64,000 bases of DNA from positions 434,001-498,000 of the forward strand of contig NZ_JBHLJR010000002.1 of NCBI RefSeq assembly GCF_043677095.1. The letters are read 5' to 3'. Below, piece by piece: positions 35,928-43,740 of this stretch. Both the position numbers and the translations under genes were made by a program. How positions within the stretch are numbered: the stretch's first letter is position 1; each line of letters starts with the position of its first letter. This stretch comes from Natronococcus roseus (GTDB taxonomy: Archaea > Halobacteriota > Halobacteria > Halobacteriales > Natrialbaceae). A model generated the notes under the pieces. It had not been told where the DNA came from, did not search any database, and worked only from the letters and a program-made list of their open reading frames with translations.

Positions 35928-36152
35928 ATGCCAGGACTCGTCGGACTGCTCGTCACCGCGCTGATCGTCCTTCAGGTTCCGGCCGCGATCCTCGTCTACC
36001 TCGACGCGAAGCGCCTGAACGCCGAGAACCCGCTCGTCTACTTCTACGGGATCCTCGTCCCGGCCGCCGGGTTCGTGGTCGTTCCGGCCTACCTCTCGAA
36101 ACGAGAGGAGCTTCCGCGCGAGTCCGCCGACTCGGAACCCGCGGATTCCTAG
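35928..36152 (+). CDS. Small two-helix membrane protein
   Basis: A 74-residue protein with two membrane helices (GLLVTALIVLQVPAAILVYL and LVYFYGILVPAAGFVVVPAYL) and a charged tail. The ATG at 35928 is the first that leaves a sensible hydrophobic N-terminus. Its 3' end overlaps that of the NarK-like gene by 4 nt on the opposite strand. It resembles small haloarchaeal phospholipase D-nuclease-like membrane segments, but I make no functional claim. Confidence 0.6.
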   Translation: MPGLVGLLVTALIVLQVPAAILVYLDAKRLNAENPLVYFYGILVPAAGFVVVPAYLSKREELPRESADSEPADS

Positions 36153-37471
36153 TCGTCGCTCGAGGGGGTCGCTCCGTCCGCGGGCGGCTCAGCAGTGACG
36201 AGCCAGCCGTCCTCGGTCGCGCGCTCGGCGACGGCGGGCTGGAACACCCAGGCGGCGAGCGCGACGATCGGAAGCATCGTGACGGCGACGACGAGGTACC
36301 CGAGGTGGAGGTTCGGGAGGAACGGCGCGGCGAACACGAGCGGGTAGACGGTGCCGCCGATCGTTCCGATCCCGCCGACGACGCCGGCGACGCTGCCGGA
36401 GCTGTCGGGGAACATCGCGGGCACCTGCGCGAAGATCGCCCCCTCGGAGAACGCACAGCCGACGCCGACGAGGAAGCCGGCGGCGACCGCGAGGTAGATG
36501 CTTCCGGAGAGGCCGGCGACGGTCATCCCGACCATCGAGACGACGACGAAGACGAGCGTCGCGAACGTCCACTGCTCGCGGTAGCGGCCCTCGAACCACG
36601 GCAGGATGTCGCGCTCCCTGCGCGCGACGACGTCGCTGATATAGCCGCCAAGCGGCCGGAGCAGCCCGGCCGCGATCGAGAACGTCGCCGCGAACGTGGC
36701 CGCGATGACGATGTCACCCTGCCCGAACCCCTCGCGGTAGTACGTGCCCAGCCAGCCGTTCATCGCGACCTCGAGGCCGAAGGTCATCACGTACGCCGCC
36801 GCGAGCACGACCGCGCCGTGGCGCGTGCCGACGTAGAGGAACTGTTTGAAGCTGGCCTTCTCCCTGGTCGCCTGCCGCTTGGCCTCGCTCTTTGCGGCGT
36901 CGCCGAAGACGTAGTAGACGACGCCGAGAACGACCGCGAGCACGCCGGTGTAAAAGAACGCAGCGCGCCAGTTCGTCGCGAACAGCGGTCCGGCGTACCC
37001 CTCGCCGAAGATCCGCGGAAGGGTGAAGTACGCGCCCAGACCTGCACCGGCGTTGCCGATTCCGGCGAAGACGCCCTCCGCTAGCCCGAGGTTCTCCTCC
37101 TCGAACCACTCGGCGACGTGCTGGATGCCGATGACGAACGTGATGCCCGCCAGCGAGGCGATCACCCGCGAGGCGGTAAACACCTCGTAGGTCGTCGCGA
37201 ACGCGCTGATGATCGAGAAGATCCCGACGATCACCAGCGTGACGCTGGCGGTTACTGGTGCCCCGTACTTGTCGGTCAGCGGCCCGATCAGGATCCGACC
37301 GACCGGAACGGCGATCACGGCCGCACTTGAGACGAGCCCCAGCTGGGCGACCGAGAGGCCGAACTCGTCGGCGATTCCGCCGGTAAACGGCGCGAACGAG
37401 AACCAGATGACGAACCCCAGGTTGAACATCGCCGTCGCCAGCAGGAGGTTCTTCCACTTGCCGTGAATCAT
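36149..37471 (-). CDS. narK: NarK-family nitrate/nitrite transporter (MFS)
   Basis: A 440-residue MFS protein with 12 membrane helices. NarK/NNP features include FNLGFVIWFSFAPF in helix 1, the loop GRILIGPLTDKYG, FAGIGNAGAGLGAYFTLP with the nitrate signature Gly-rich stretch, and GVVGGIGTIGGTVYPLVF in the second half. It imports nitrate (or exchanges nitrate and nitrite) across the membrane, fitting the nasA gene nearby. A direct repeat CCGAATT (12-nt period, 37533-37551) lies about 65 nt upstream of its start, and a TTTATACAG box is at about 37605, suggesting a leader of some length. Confidence 0.85.
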   Translation of the reverse strand: MIHGKWKNLLLATAMFNLGFVIWFSFAPFTGGIADEFGLSVAQLGLVSSAAVIAVPVGRILIGPLTDKYGAPVTASVTLVIVGIFSIISAFATTYEVFTASRVIASLAGITFVIGIQHVAEWFEEENLGLAEGVFAGIGNAGAGLGAYFTLPRIFGEGYAGPLFATNWRAAFFYTGVLAVVLGVVYYVFGDAAKSEAKRQATREKASFKQFLYVGTRHGAVVLAAAYVMTFGLEVAMNGWLGTYYREGFGQGDIVIAATFAATFSIAAGLLRPLGGYISDVVARRERDILPWFEGRYREQWTFATLVFVVVSMVGMTVAGLSGSIYLAVAAGFLVGVGCAFSEGAIFAQVPAMFPDSSGSVAGVVGGIGTIGGTVYPLVFAAPFLPNLHLGYLVVAVTMLPIVALAAWVFQPAVAERATEDGWLVTAEPPADGATPSSDD

Positions 37472-37778
37472 GGACGCTTACCTCCGACCGTAGTTGCGGA
37501 CGTGCGTTCGCTTCTGCCACAGCTGAGTTCACAATTCGGATCGAAATTCGGTACGAGGATGACGTTCGGACTCACGTGTCTACGCTATCTGGACGTGCGA
37601 CACTGTATAAACGTACTTATTACCTAAATCAAACAATCAAGTCGTCACCGGTGTCCAGTAATCAGTATATATTCCCCTATAGGTTCGACGTTCGGCGAAA
37701 AGTTGGAGGGCGTATTTCAATACCGGAAGCGAAACGGCCGCGGCTGGGTCGATCGGCAGCCCTCGTCGATCGTCCGAC
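37472..37778. other. Intergenic region upstream of narK
   Basis: About 307 nt with AT-rich blocks GTATAAACG near 37603 and AGTATATATTCC near 37667. It contains two AATTCGG copies at 37533-37539 and 37545-37551. I see no gene. It likely holds the narK promoter and leader and the end of the leftward hypothetical gene. Confidence 0.45.
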
Positions 37779-38579
37779 TCAGTCGCCGTCCGTCCCCTCG
37801 TCGTCGGTCCCCCACCTGTCGTCAGGATCGACGGGTTCGACCGCGCGAGCCAGTTCCGCCTCGGTGTATTCGCGATCCTCGAGTTGCATGCTCTGCAGGC
37901 GCCACTGCCGGCTCAGCTCGGGCTCGCCCTCGGGACCGACGCGGGCGCCGTGGGTCCGGAAGAACCGACCGTCCCGACCCAGAGCCTTCCCCTCGTAGGT
38001 GTGCTGGTCGAACGCGACGTCGTAGCGCCCGCCGGGTTCGAGCTCGTCGACGGGGTGGTCGTACCGCGGCTCTCGACCCTCCTCGCGGGCAGCCGCACGC
38101 TCGGCCGAGAGCTCGCCGAAGTAGTCGTCGGCGTGGGAGGCCTCCCGACTCGAGGGCGCTCGGGCGGCCGCCAGCGCGGCGTGGACCGCACAGAGCCGCC
38201 CCTCCCAGGAACTTTCCGACCAGCGCTCGCGGGCCAGTTCCTCGTAGCGGGCGATCAGCAGGGCGACCTCGTGGCCCGCCCGGAGATCCTCGACGACGTA
38301 AAGGTTGATCCGGTCCCAGAAGTTCCAGGCGAACCCCGATCGGGCCAGCTCCCAGGCGGCCCACGCCGCGACCTCCTCGTCCGATCGCCGCACCGCTTTC
38401 TGGAGCAGGCTCGAGACGTCGTAGCGGTTTGCGCCCGATCTCGTCTCGTTGTCGCCCCGTTCCTCGCCGAAGTCGTTGTGCTCGGGACCCGTCTCCTCCT
38501 CCTCAGTCCGATCCGCGTCGCTGTCGGTTCGAAGCTCCCCCTCGGAGCCGAACGTGGCCTGTTTGCCGTCGTCGTCCAT
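37779..38579 (-). CDS. Stand-alone MgsA/RarA C-terminal-like domain protein
   Basis: A 266-residue protein. After a charged, disordered N-terminal 55 residues, YDVSSLLQKAVRRSDEEVAAWAAWELARSG, then FWDRINLYVVEDLRAGHEVAL, then CAVHAALAAARAPSSREASHADDYF resemble the helical C-terminal domain of RarA/MgsA/WRNIP1 clamp-loader-like ATPases (the SAIRGSDPDAA...ED...LA-P-S pattern). No AAA ATPase domain is present. The remaining C-terminal part is unassigned. A role in replication-fork processing is speculative. The ATG at 38579 excludes atypical upstream sequence. Confidence 0.55.
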   Translation of the reverse strand: MDDDGKQATFGSEGELRTDSDADRTEEEETGPEHNDFGEERGDNETRSGANRYDVSSLLQKAVRRSDEEVAAWAAWELARSGFAWNFWDRINLYVVEDLRAGHEVALLIARYEELARERWSESSWEGRLCAVHAALAAARAPSSREASHADDYFGELSAERAAAREEGREPRYDHPVDELEPGGRYDVAFDQHTYEGKALGRDGRFFRTHGARVGPEGEPELSRQWRLQSMQLEDREYTEAELARAVEPVDPDDRWGTDDEGTDGD

Positions 38580-38750
38580 ACGTCCACTCGTAACGGTCGA
38601 GGGAAATAGCTGACTCCGTGCGAGACACCGTGTCGGCTCGAGGGCGCAGTTCGAAACTCTCGACTGCGACGGACTGCGCACTCGCCCGTTCTTCTCGAAA
38701 ATACTATAATCGAAAGATAGTTTATCTCTCTCACCGTTTCTCGGAGTAGC

Positions 38751-39107
38751 ATGCGAACGACGACGCGGTTCGGCGTTGTGGGTCTCGTGGCGGTGCTCGC
38801 GATCGGGTTGCTGTCGGCGGGCGCGGTCGCCGGCGGTAGCGGCGGTGCGGACGTGACCCAGGTCGGCAGTATCGATGCCTCGATCGAGGACGAACACGTC
38901 GAACTCGACGGTCTCGAGCTCTCCGCCGACGGACTCCCGTCCTACGAGATCGACGAACGAACGTACGACCTCGACTCGGCCGGCATCCAGAGCGACGGCG
39001 TCACCGTCGACGTCAACGACCGAACCTACGAGATCTGTTCGGTCGATATCTCGCTCGAGAACGTCTCGATAACGGTGTCGGACGTCTCGATCAACGGCGA
39101 CGAGTAG
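38751..39107 (+). CDS. Small Sec-exported hypothetical protein
   Basis: A 118-residue protein with a Sec-type signal peptide (RTTTRFGVVGLVAVLAIGLLSAGAVAG, cleavage near residue 28). The mature part is acidic and probably all-beta, with imperfect repeats of the type ELDGLELSADGLPSYEIDERTYDLDSAGIQSDGVTV. A TATA-like TTTATCTC box lies about 28 nt upstream of the ATG. Not recognised. Confidence 0.6.
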   Translation: MRTTTRFGVVGLVAVLAIGLLSAGAVAGGSGGADVTQVGSIDASIEDEHVELDGLELSADGLPSYEIDERTYDLDSAGIQSDGVTVDVNDRTYEICSVDISLENVSITVSDVSINGDE

Positions 39108-39229
39108 GCAGCACTCGGCGGCTTCGTCCCGAACTTTTGTCGGAACCGACTCTCGAGTAGTTCGACGTCGGATCGATCGCCTCCCCGGACGAGAGAACAG
39201 TTATCGGGACTAGTGTGGTAGGTTCTGAC

Positions 39230-39580
39230 ATGGTTAGCGAACTCGCGGTCAAAGCGTTCGACGACCCCGACGAGACGGTTTCGTTCGACAACGGTCGGGG
39301 CGAACGCGTCCAACTGGAGGGGCGAACGTTCTGGCGCTCGACGGTCGAGCCCGGCTGGCAGTTCTCGAGGGACAACGCCCCCGAACTGAGGACGGACCGC
39401 TGTCCGAGCCCGCATCGGCTCTACGTGGTCGCCGGACGTGTCGTCATCGAGATGGACGACGGAGCCCGCAAGACCCTCGAGCAGGGAGGCGTCGCGTTGA
39501 TCCCGCCGGGACACGACGCGTGGGTCGACGTGGACGAAGGGGCCGTCTTCTTCGAGGAGACGTTCGAGACAGAGCCCTAG
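39230..39580 (+). CDS. Cupin-domain protein
   Basis: A 116-residue single-domain cupin. The motif 1 region (CPSPHRLYVVAGRVVIEMDDG) and motif 2 region (LEQGGVALIPPGHDAWVDVDEGAVFFEE) are recognisable, with His residues for a metal. The ATG at 39230 is preferred over a start at 39215 because TTATCGG lies about 28 nt before it. Substrate unknown. Confidence 0.72.
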   Translation: MVSELAVKAFDDPDETVSFDNGRGERVQLEGRTFWRSTVEPGWQFSRDNAPELRTDRCPSPHRLYVVAGRVVIEMDDGARKTLEQGGVALIPPGHDAWVDVDEGAVFFEETFETEP

Positions 39581-39712
39581 TCACTCCATCGGGACGGCAC
39601 CCGCTTGTCCGTCTTCGGCATCCGTCCCTCCTGTCGAACGATCGCAATACTGACGAGCGCCGATACTGTTAAGCCCGTCTGTGTTCATTGATAGCATGTA
39701 ACGTGATTTGAG

Positions 39713-39871
39713 ATGCCAACCTGCCACAACTGCGACAACCCGATTTCGGCGAACTTCGTCCGCGTCTTCGGCGACAACGACGGCTACCTCGAGGGCTGCG
39801 TTCACTGTCTGAGCTCGGCGGAACTCACCGGGGCCGACGAGGATCGGGACTCGCCGTCGCTGTTCGTCTGA
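39713..39871 (+). CDS. Small zinc-binding protein (DUF7563-like)
   Basis: A 52-residue protein, MPTCHNCDNPISANFVRVF... with two pairs of Cys/His ligands: C4-x2-C7 and C32-x2-C35 (GCVHC). It resembles the tiny haloarchaeal zinc-finger family DUF7563, whose members keep the same N-terminal TCxNC and a VRVF strand. Their role is not well understood. It stands alone upstream of the DMT transporter. Confidence 0.65.
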   Translation: MPTCHNCDNPISANFVRVFGDNDGYLEGCVHCLSSAELTGADEDRDSPSLFV

Positions 39872-39968
39872 CCGTCCGAAATCAGTCGGTCGAGTCAGAT
39901 CGATGTCGAGAGCCGACGGTTCGGGTCTGATAGCAATTTCTATGACGGTGTCCCGAGACGGCCCCGAT

Positions 39969-40856
39969 ATGGGCACCGTCTACGAATGGCCGACGCCGAC
40001 CCGCGATCGGCTCGGAATCCTTCTGGTCGTCGTCTCTGCAGTGGGGTTCGGAACGCTCGGAATCTTCGGACTCTACGCCCAGGAAGCCGCACTCTCGATC
40101 CCGACGGTGCTCACGTTTCGCTTCCTGCTCGCGGCGGTCCTCGTCTGGGCGCTGCTCGCGGTACAGGGACGGCTGACGGTGCTTCGCGGACGAACGCTGG
40201 CGATCGCGCTCGGGCTCGGCGCGTTCGGCTACGCGACCCAGAGTGGGCTCTACTTCCTGGGCCTCGAGTACATGACGGCGGGACTCGTCGCGATCGTGCT
40301 CTACACGTATCCGGCGTTCGTCGTTGTCCTCGCGGTCGCGGCCATCGGCGAGCGCGCGACACCTGTGATGCTCGTTGCGCTCTGTCTGGCCCTCGGCGGT
40401 GTCGTCCTCGTCACGGGAGCCGACCCCGACGGCGCCTCGCTGATCGGCGTCGCCATCGTCCTCGGTGCCGCGACGGCTTACGCCGTCTACATCACGGTCT
40501 CCCGGGCGCTGCTCGACAGGGTCGATCCGCTGGTGTTGACCGCCTACGTGCTCCCCGCCGCGGGCGGAACGTTCCTCGCGATCGGCACCGCTACCGGCGA
40601 GTTCGCGATCCCGACCGCGCCGTCGGCGTGGCTGATCCTGCTGTGTATCGCCGTGATCGCGACGGCGCTGCCGGTGGTCACCTTCTTCGCCGGCATCAAG
40701 TACGTCGGCGCGAGTCGCGCGGGGATCATCAGTACCGTCGAGCCGCCGGTCACGGTCGCGCTCGGCGCCGCGCTGTTCGCCGAACCCGTCACGACGGCGA
40801 CGCTCGTCGGCGGCACCCTGATACTGCTCGGCGTCGTCCTCCTCGAGCGCGAGTGA
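39969..40856 (+). CDS. DMT-superfamily (EamA) transporter
   Basis: A 295-residue, ten-helix EamA-type exporter. Two homologous halves each hold about five helices. YMTAGLVAIVLYTYPAFVVV closes the first half and GASRAGIISTVEPPVTVALGAALFAEP the second, both typical of the family. The ATG at 39969 is chosen by its distance to an ATTTCTATG box near 39935. An ATG at 39942 is possible. The substrate (amino acid, metabolite) is unknown. Confidence 0.8.
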   Translation: MGTVYEWPTPTRDRLGILLVVVSAVGFGTLGIFGLYAQEAALSIPTVLTFRFLLAAVLVWALLAVQGRLTVLRGRTLAIALGLGAFGYATQSGLYFLGLEYMTAGLVAIVLYTYPAFVVVLAVAAIGERATPVMLVALCLALGGVVLVTGADPDGASLIGVAIVLGAATAYAVYITVSRALLDRVDPLVLTAYVLPAAGGTFLAIGTATGEFAIPTAPSAWLILLCIAVIATALPVVTFFAGIKYVGASRAGIISTVEPPVTVALGAALFAEPVTTATLVGGTLILLGVVLLERE

Positions 40857-40910
40857 CGCAAGATGCGCATCGGTCACAACACCAATACGGGATCGGTTCG
40901 TAACGAAGGT

Positions 40911-41288
40911 ATGGACACTGAGAGCAGGACACAGGTTCGGGACGTAATGTCGACGCCGCTCGAGACCGTCTCGAAGGACGCGACGCTGACCGAGGCGGCA
41001 TCCGCGATGCGCGACAACGAAATCAGCGCGCTGGTCGTCCGGACCGACCCGCCCTCGATCGTGACGAGCACCGATCTGGTCGCGGCCGCCGCGGAGGGCC
41101 ACGATCCGACGACGATCGACGTCGACGCGGTGATGACCGAATCCGTCGAGACCGTACCCCCGGACCTCTACCTCGAGGAGATCGCCGCCATGATGACCGG
41201 GCTGGGTATTACCCACCTCCCCGTCGTCGACGGCAACGATTACGTCGGTATGATCTCCTCGACCGACGTGACCGCACAGCTTTCCTGA
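40911..41288 (+). CDS. CBS-domain pair protein
   Basis: A 125-residue protein with two CBS motifs: VRDVMSTPLETVSKDATLTEAASAMRDNEISALVV and VDAVMTESVETVPPDLYLEEIAAMMTGLGITHLPVV...GMISSTDV. Such pairs bind adenosine nucleotides and act as energy sensors. There is no fused effector domain. The ATG at 40911 is chosen since upstream sequence is not family-like. Confidence 0.85.
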   Translation: MDTESRTQVRDVMSTPLETVSKDATLTEAASAMRDNEISALVVRTDPPSIVTSTDLVAAAAEGHDPTTIDVDAVMTESVETVPPDLYLEEIAAMMTGLGITHLPVVDGNDYVGMISSTDVTAQLS

Positions 41289-41334
41289 GCGATCGAGCGA
41301 TACCTATTGTATGCTGGGCCTCGAAGCAGGGGCC

Positions 41335-41739
41335 ATGACGGAGCAGTTCTCCCTCCTCGGCGTGTACGTCAGTCGGCCCGTCGCCGACGCGCTCTCCGAG
41401 GCCGCCTACGAGTCCGCCGGGGTGCTCGATCTCGAGGAGTACTTCGCAGAGACGACGGCGCCGGTTCCGGCGGGCGATCCCGGCGCCGAAGCGACCGACG
41501 AGATCGTCGCCGACATCCTCGCCCGGTTCCCCGAACTGTACGACGCAGCCGAGTTCGACGCGGCCGAACGGCTCGAACCCGACGCTTTCGATCTCGTCCG
41601 GCTCGCGGCCGCGCCCGATCGAACCGCGAACGCTCGAGAGCGGTTCCGCGCGGCGGCGACGGTTCGGGACGCGGATCTCCGCACCGTCCAGACGGCGATT
41701 CTCGCGGCCGCGCTCGAGGTCGATCCCGCTCCCTCGTAA
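41335..41739 (+). CDS. Hypothetical helical protein
   Basis: A 134-residue acidic, mostly helical protein. It has two repeats of an Ala-rich amphipathic pattern (VADALSEAAYESAGVLDLEEYF and DLRTVQTAILAAALEVD). The ATG at 41335 is taken because a CTATTGTATG box lies about 25 nt upstream. Not recognised. Confidence 0.55.
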   Translation: MTEQFSLLGVYVSRPVADALSEAAYESAGVLDLEEYFAETTAPVPAGDPGAEATDEIVADILARFPELYDAAEFDAAERLEPDAFDLVRLAAAPDRTANARERFRAAATVRDADLRTVQTAILAAALEVDPAPS

Positions 41740-41873
41740 CGCGATGGAAACGACGTTCGCGGCTGCCGGAGTCGATCCGTCGCGTTCGAAATCGGAGAGC
41801 GGCGCTGTCGTACCGTCTCGGCGGACACACCGGTAACCGGGTCGTGTACGCCAAAAGGGTGGGGAACGGAGCG

Positions 41874-41899
41874 GGAATCGCGCTGGGGAACGCGATTCC
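41874..41899. other. Perfect 9-bp hairpin
   Basis: GGAATCGCG and CGCGATTCC enclose an 8-nt loop. It could be a terminator for the helical protein gene or part of an RNA element with the neighbouring G-rich repeats. Confidence 0.45.
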
Positions 41900-41919
41900 G
41901 GCAGACGACAGGGGATCAC

Positions 41920-41942
41920 GCGGCGTGGGGGTGGGGCGCCGC
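41920..41942. other. GC hairpin with G-rich loop
   Basis: GCGGCG and CGCCGC pair around an 11-nt loop TGGGGGTGGGG. Positioned between the hairpin at 41874 and the G/T repeat tract. Confidence 0.4.
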
Positions 41943-42006
41943 GTTGTGGGTGGTGGGTGCGAGTGAACGACGGTACTGAGGTCGTTCGGCTGGCAGGGTG
42001 GCCATC

Positions 42007-42052
42007 GGTGGGTGGGTGGTGGGTGGGTGGTGGGTGGGTGGGTGGTGGGTGG
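42007..42052 (+). repeat. G/T-only repeat, G-quadruplex-prone
   Basis: These 46 nt contain only G and T, in units of GGGT and GGT. Eight separate GGG runs are spaced by loops of 1 or 4 nt, enough for two adjacent intramolecular G-quadruplexes on the plus strand. Another G-rich part lies at 41945-41959. It is not coding on either strand as far as I can support. Confidence 0.75.
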
Positions 42053-42097
42053 CGTCCTGCCGATTATGCGTAAGAGTGGGATCGTAAAAACGCTCAT

Positions 42098-42113
42098 TCC
42101 AAACTGTGTTGGA
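42098..42113. promoter_or_regulatory. 16-bp palindromic element, copy A
   Basis: TCCAAACTGTGTTGGA; the exact reverse complement occurs at 56345-56360. In both places an AT-rich box (here GTAAAAACG) lies about 10 nt to the left on the plus strand. It looks like an operator overlapping a transcription start. Confidence 0.5.
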
Positions 42114-42327
42114 ACTGCACCGTGACGGAAACGCAGGTGTCCGATTCCGTTCCAGGAAGCGGTAGGCCGCGCGTGCTGAACGTTGTGATGGGTTCTCGCG
42201 TTCGGATCCGCTCACGAACCGTCATCTCTGTCGGAGAGTTAGTGTATGTAGAAACCAATAATCCATCTGGTTCTTACGATTTATTTATAAAAATGATTAT
42301 AATTAATTCTGCCGTACGGGTAACGGC

Positions 42328-43272
42328 ATGCAAGAGAATCCGAGTATGTTGAACAGGCGACGGTTTCTGGCGGGGACGGGCGCGGCCGCGGTCGGCGTAG
42401 CCGCCGCATCGGGAAGCGCCAGCGCACGAGCAGGAGACGAGGCCGAACACGACGATGGCCGGAAGGATCGGGCGACGGTGATCGCTCACCGCGGGTTCGC
42501 CGATACGTACCCGGAAAACACCGTCGCCGCGTTCGAGCAGGCGGTTCAGGGCGGCTCGAACGATGCGGCCGACCGCCGCGGCGCCGACTGGATCGAACTC
42601 GACGTCTTTCCAACGTGTGACGGCGAGATCGCCGTCTTCCACGACACGGAACTCGGTGATCTAACCGACACTGAGGGGATACTATACGAGACGCCCGCCA
42701 GCGAGGTGTTCGCGGCCGAAGTGCTCGAGAGCGGCCAGACCGTCCCCTCGTTGACCGAGGCGATGGAGGCGATCCCGTCCGACGTCGGCGTGAACATCGA
42801 CATCAAGGAGGGATCGCCCGACGTCGAGTTCGGTCGGATCGACGACCCCGAAGCCGAACGCGAGGAGTGGGAGTGGCTCGAGACGGTCGTCGACGTCGCG
42901 ACCGACTACGAGAACGAACTCCTTCTCTCGACGTTCTGGGAGGGTGCGCTCGCGGCGGTCCGCGATATCGACCCCGACGTTCCGGCGGCGTACCTGCTCT
43001 ACGACTCCATCCAGGAGGGACTCGACGTCACCGACGAGTACGACACCGAGGGGGTCAACCCACCGCTGGAGATGATCTACGGGACGCCGTTTTTCGACGA
43101 CGAGGCCTACGAGGAGATCGACGTCGTCGCCGAGGCACACGCTCGCGACCTGCCGGTCAACGTCTGGACGATCAACACCTGGTACGAAGTCGAACAGCTG
43201 ATCGAGGCCGGCGTCGACGGGTTGTTCCTCGACTACTCCGAAATCGTCAGGTGGGGTGGACTCCAGAGCTAG
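42328..43272 (+). CDS. Tat-exported glycerophosphodiester phosphodiesterase
   Basis: A 314-residue GDPD (glpQ/ugpQ family) that hydrolyses glycerophosphodiesters to glycerol 3-phosphate and an alcohol. It has a twin-arginine signal (NRRRFLAGTGAAAVG). The catalytic opening is IAHRGFADTYPENT with WIELDVFPTCDGEIAVFHDTEL, which supplies the metal ligands and general acid-base His. The end is VNVWTINTWYEVEQLIEAGVDGLFLDY. The ATG at 42328 fits the TTATAATT box about 25 nt upstream; an ATG at 42346 is an alternative. It lies close to the phn operon, consistent with phosphorus scavenging outside the cell. Confidence 0.88.
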   Translation: MQENPSMLNRRRFLAGTGAAAVGVAAASGSASARAGDEAEHDDGRKDRATVIAHRGFADTYPENTVAAFEQAVQGGSNDAADRRGADWIELDVFPTCDGEIAVFHDTELGDLTDTEGILYETPASEVFAAEVLESGQTVPSLTEAMEAIPSDVGVNIDIKEGSPDVEFGRIDDPEAEREEWEWLETVVDVATDYENELLLSTFWEGALAAVRDIDPDVPAAYLLYDSIQEGLDVTDEYDTEGVNPPLEMIYGTPFFDDEAYEEIDVVAEAHARDLPVNVWTINTWYEVEQLIEAGVDGLFLDYSEIVRWGGLQS

Positions 43273-43740
43273 GTTCGGTAGCCGCTCGGTTGGACTCGAG
43301 CCGGCCCTGATTCGGAAGAGATGCCGCACAACATCTCTAGTATCGGAGTGAACACAATTTATGTCTGATCGGCTAGGGCTTTGATCGACGCAATCTTGGT
43401 GCTCGCGTGCAAGCCCCTCAGATCGGCTTTACCGGCGCTTTGTAGTCCTCTCAGAGTCTTCAATCCCGTTTTGTCCCAGGGTCGTTCTGGATACGCTCCG
43501 AGGGTGACCACCGAGATCGCGAAAGAGCATTTTGGGCCACGAACGACCGAGTAAATCCGTTATGCGGACACGAGAGCTACACGAGTAGGCACTACCGATG
43601 TTCCCAGCCGAGCAGTACAGTACCACAAATAAAACCTTACTACTAATTGCTACATCGATAGTGGCTCGAGTCCGTCCTTTCGCTTGCACGGCCGGGCGCT
43701 CGAGCGGGACTCGAGCCGAGAGAAGCGAGCGATGCGGTGG
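43273..43740. other. Intergenic stretch, no gene seen
   Basis: About 470 nt with lower GC in its right half (AATAAAACC near 43630). I looked for transposase remnants and terminal repeats and recognise none. The stretch ends at the stop of the second phosphonate permease. Confidence 0.4.

Larger units (their letters stand above)
41740..42327. other. Structured gene-free stretch upstream of the glycerophosphodiesterase
   Basis: About 590 nt without a supportable gene. It contains a 9-bp hairpin (41874-41899), a GC hairpin with G-rich loop (41920-41942), a 46-nt G/T repeat (42007-42052) and a palindromic element (42098-42113). A frame runs from a GTG at 42122 into the next gene, but I do not believe it. 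TTATAATT near 42296-42306 is the likely promoter of the next gene. Confidence 0.5.

Noticed and set aside
42007..42052. Possible CRISPR-like repeat array
   Set aside because: The units are 3-7 nt without spacers and no cas gene is nearby. It is a simple repeat.
41369..42097. A Pro/His/Thr-rich frame across the G/T repeat on the minus strand
   Set aside because: The HPPTHHPP pattern is only the translation of CACCCACC repeats, and the upstream part is antisense to the helical protein gene.
42122..42352. A 76-residue frame from a GTG, overlapping the GDPD start
   Set aside because: It becomes basic and low-complexity and runs through the GDPD promoter. No family likeness.
43273..43740. Possible insertion-sequence remnant between GDPD and phnE2
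   Set aside because: No inverted ends, target duplication or transposase fragment could be recognised.
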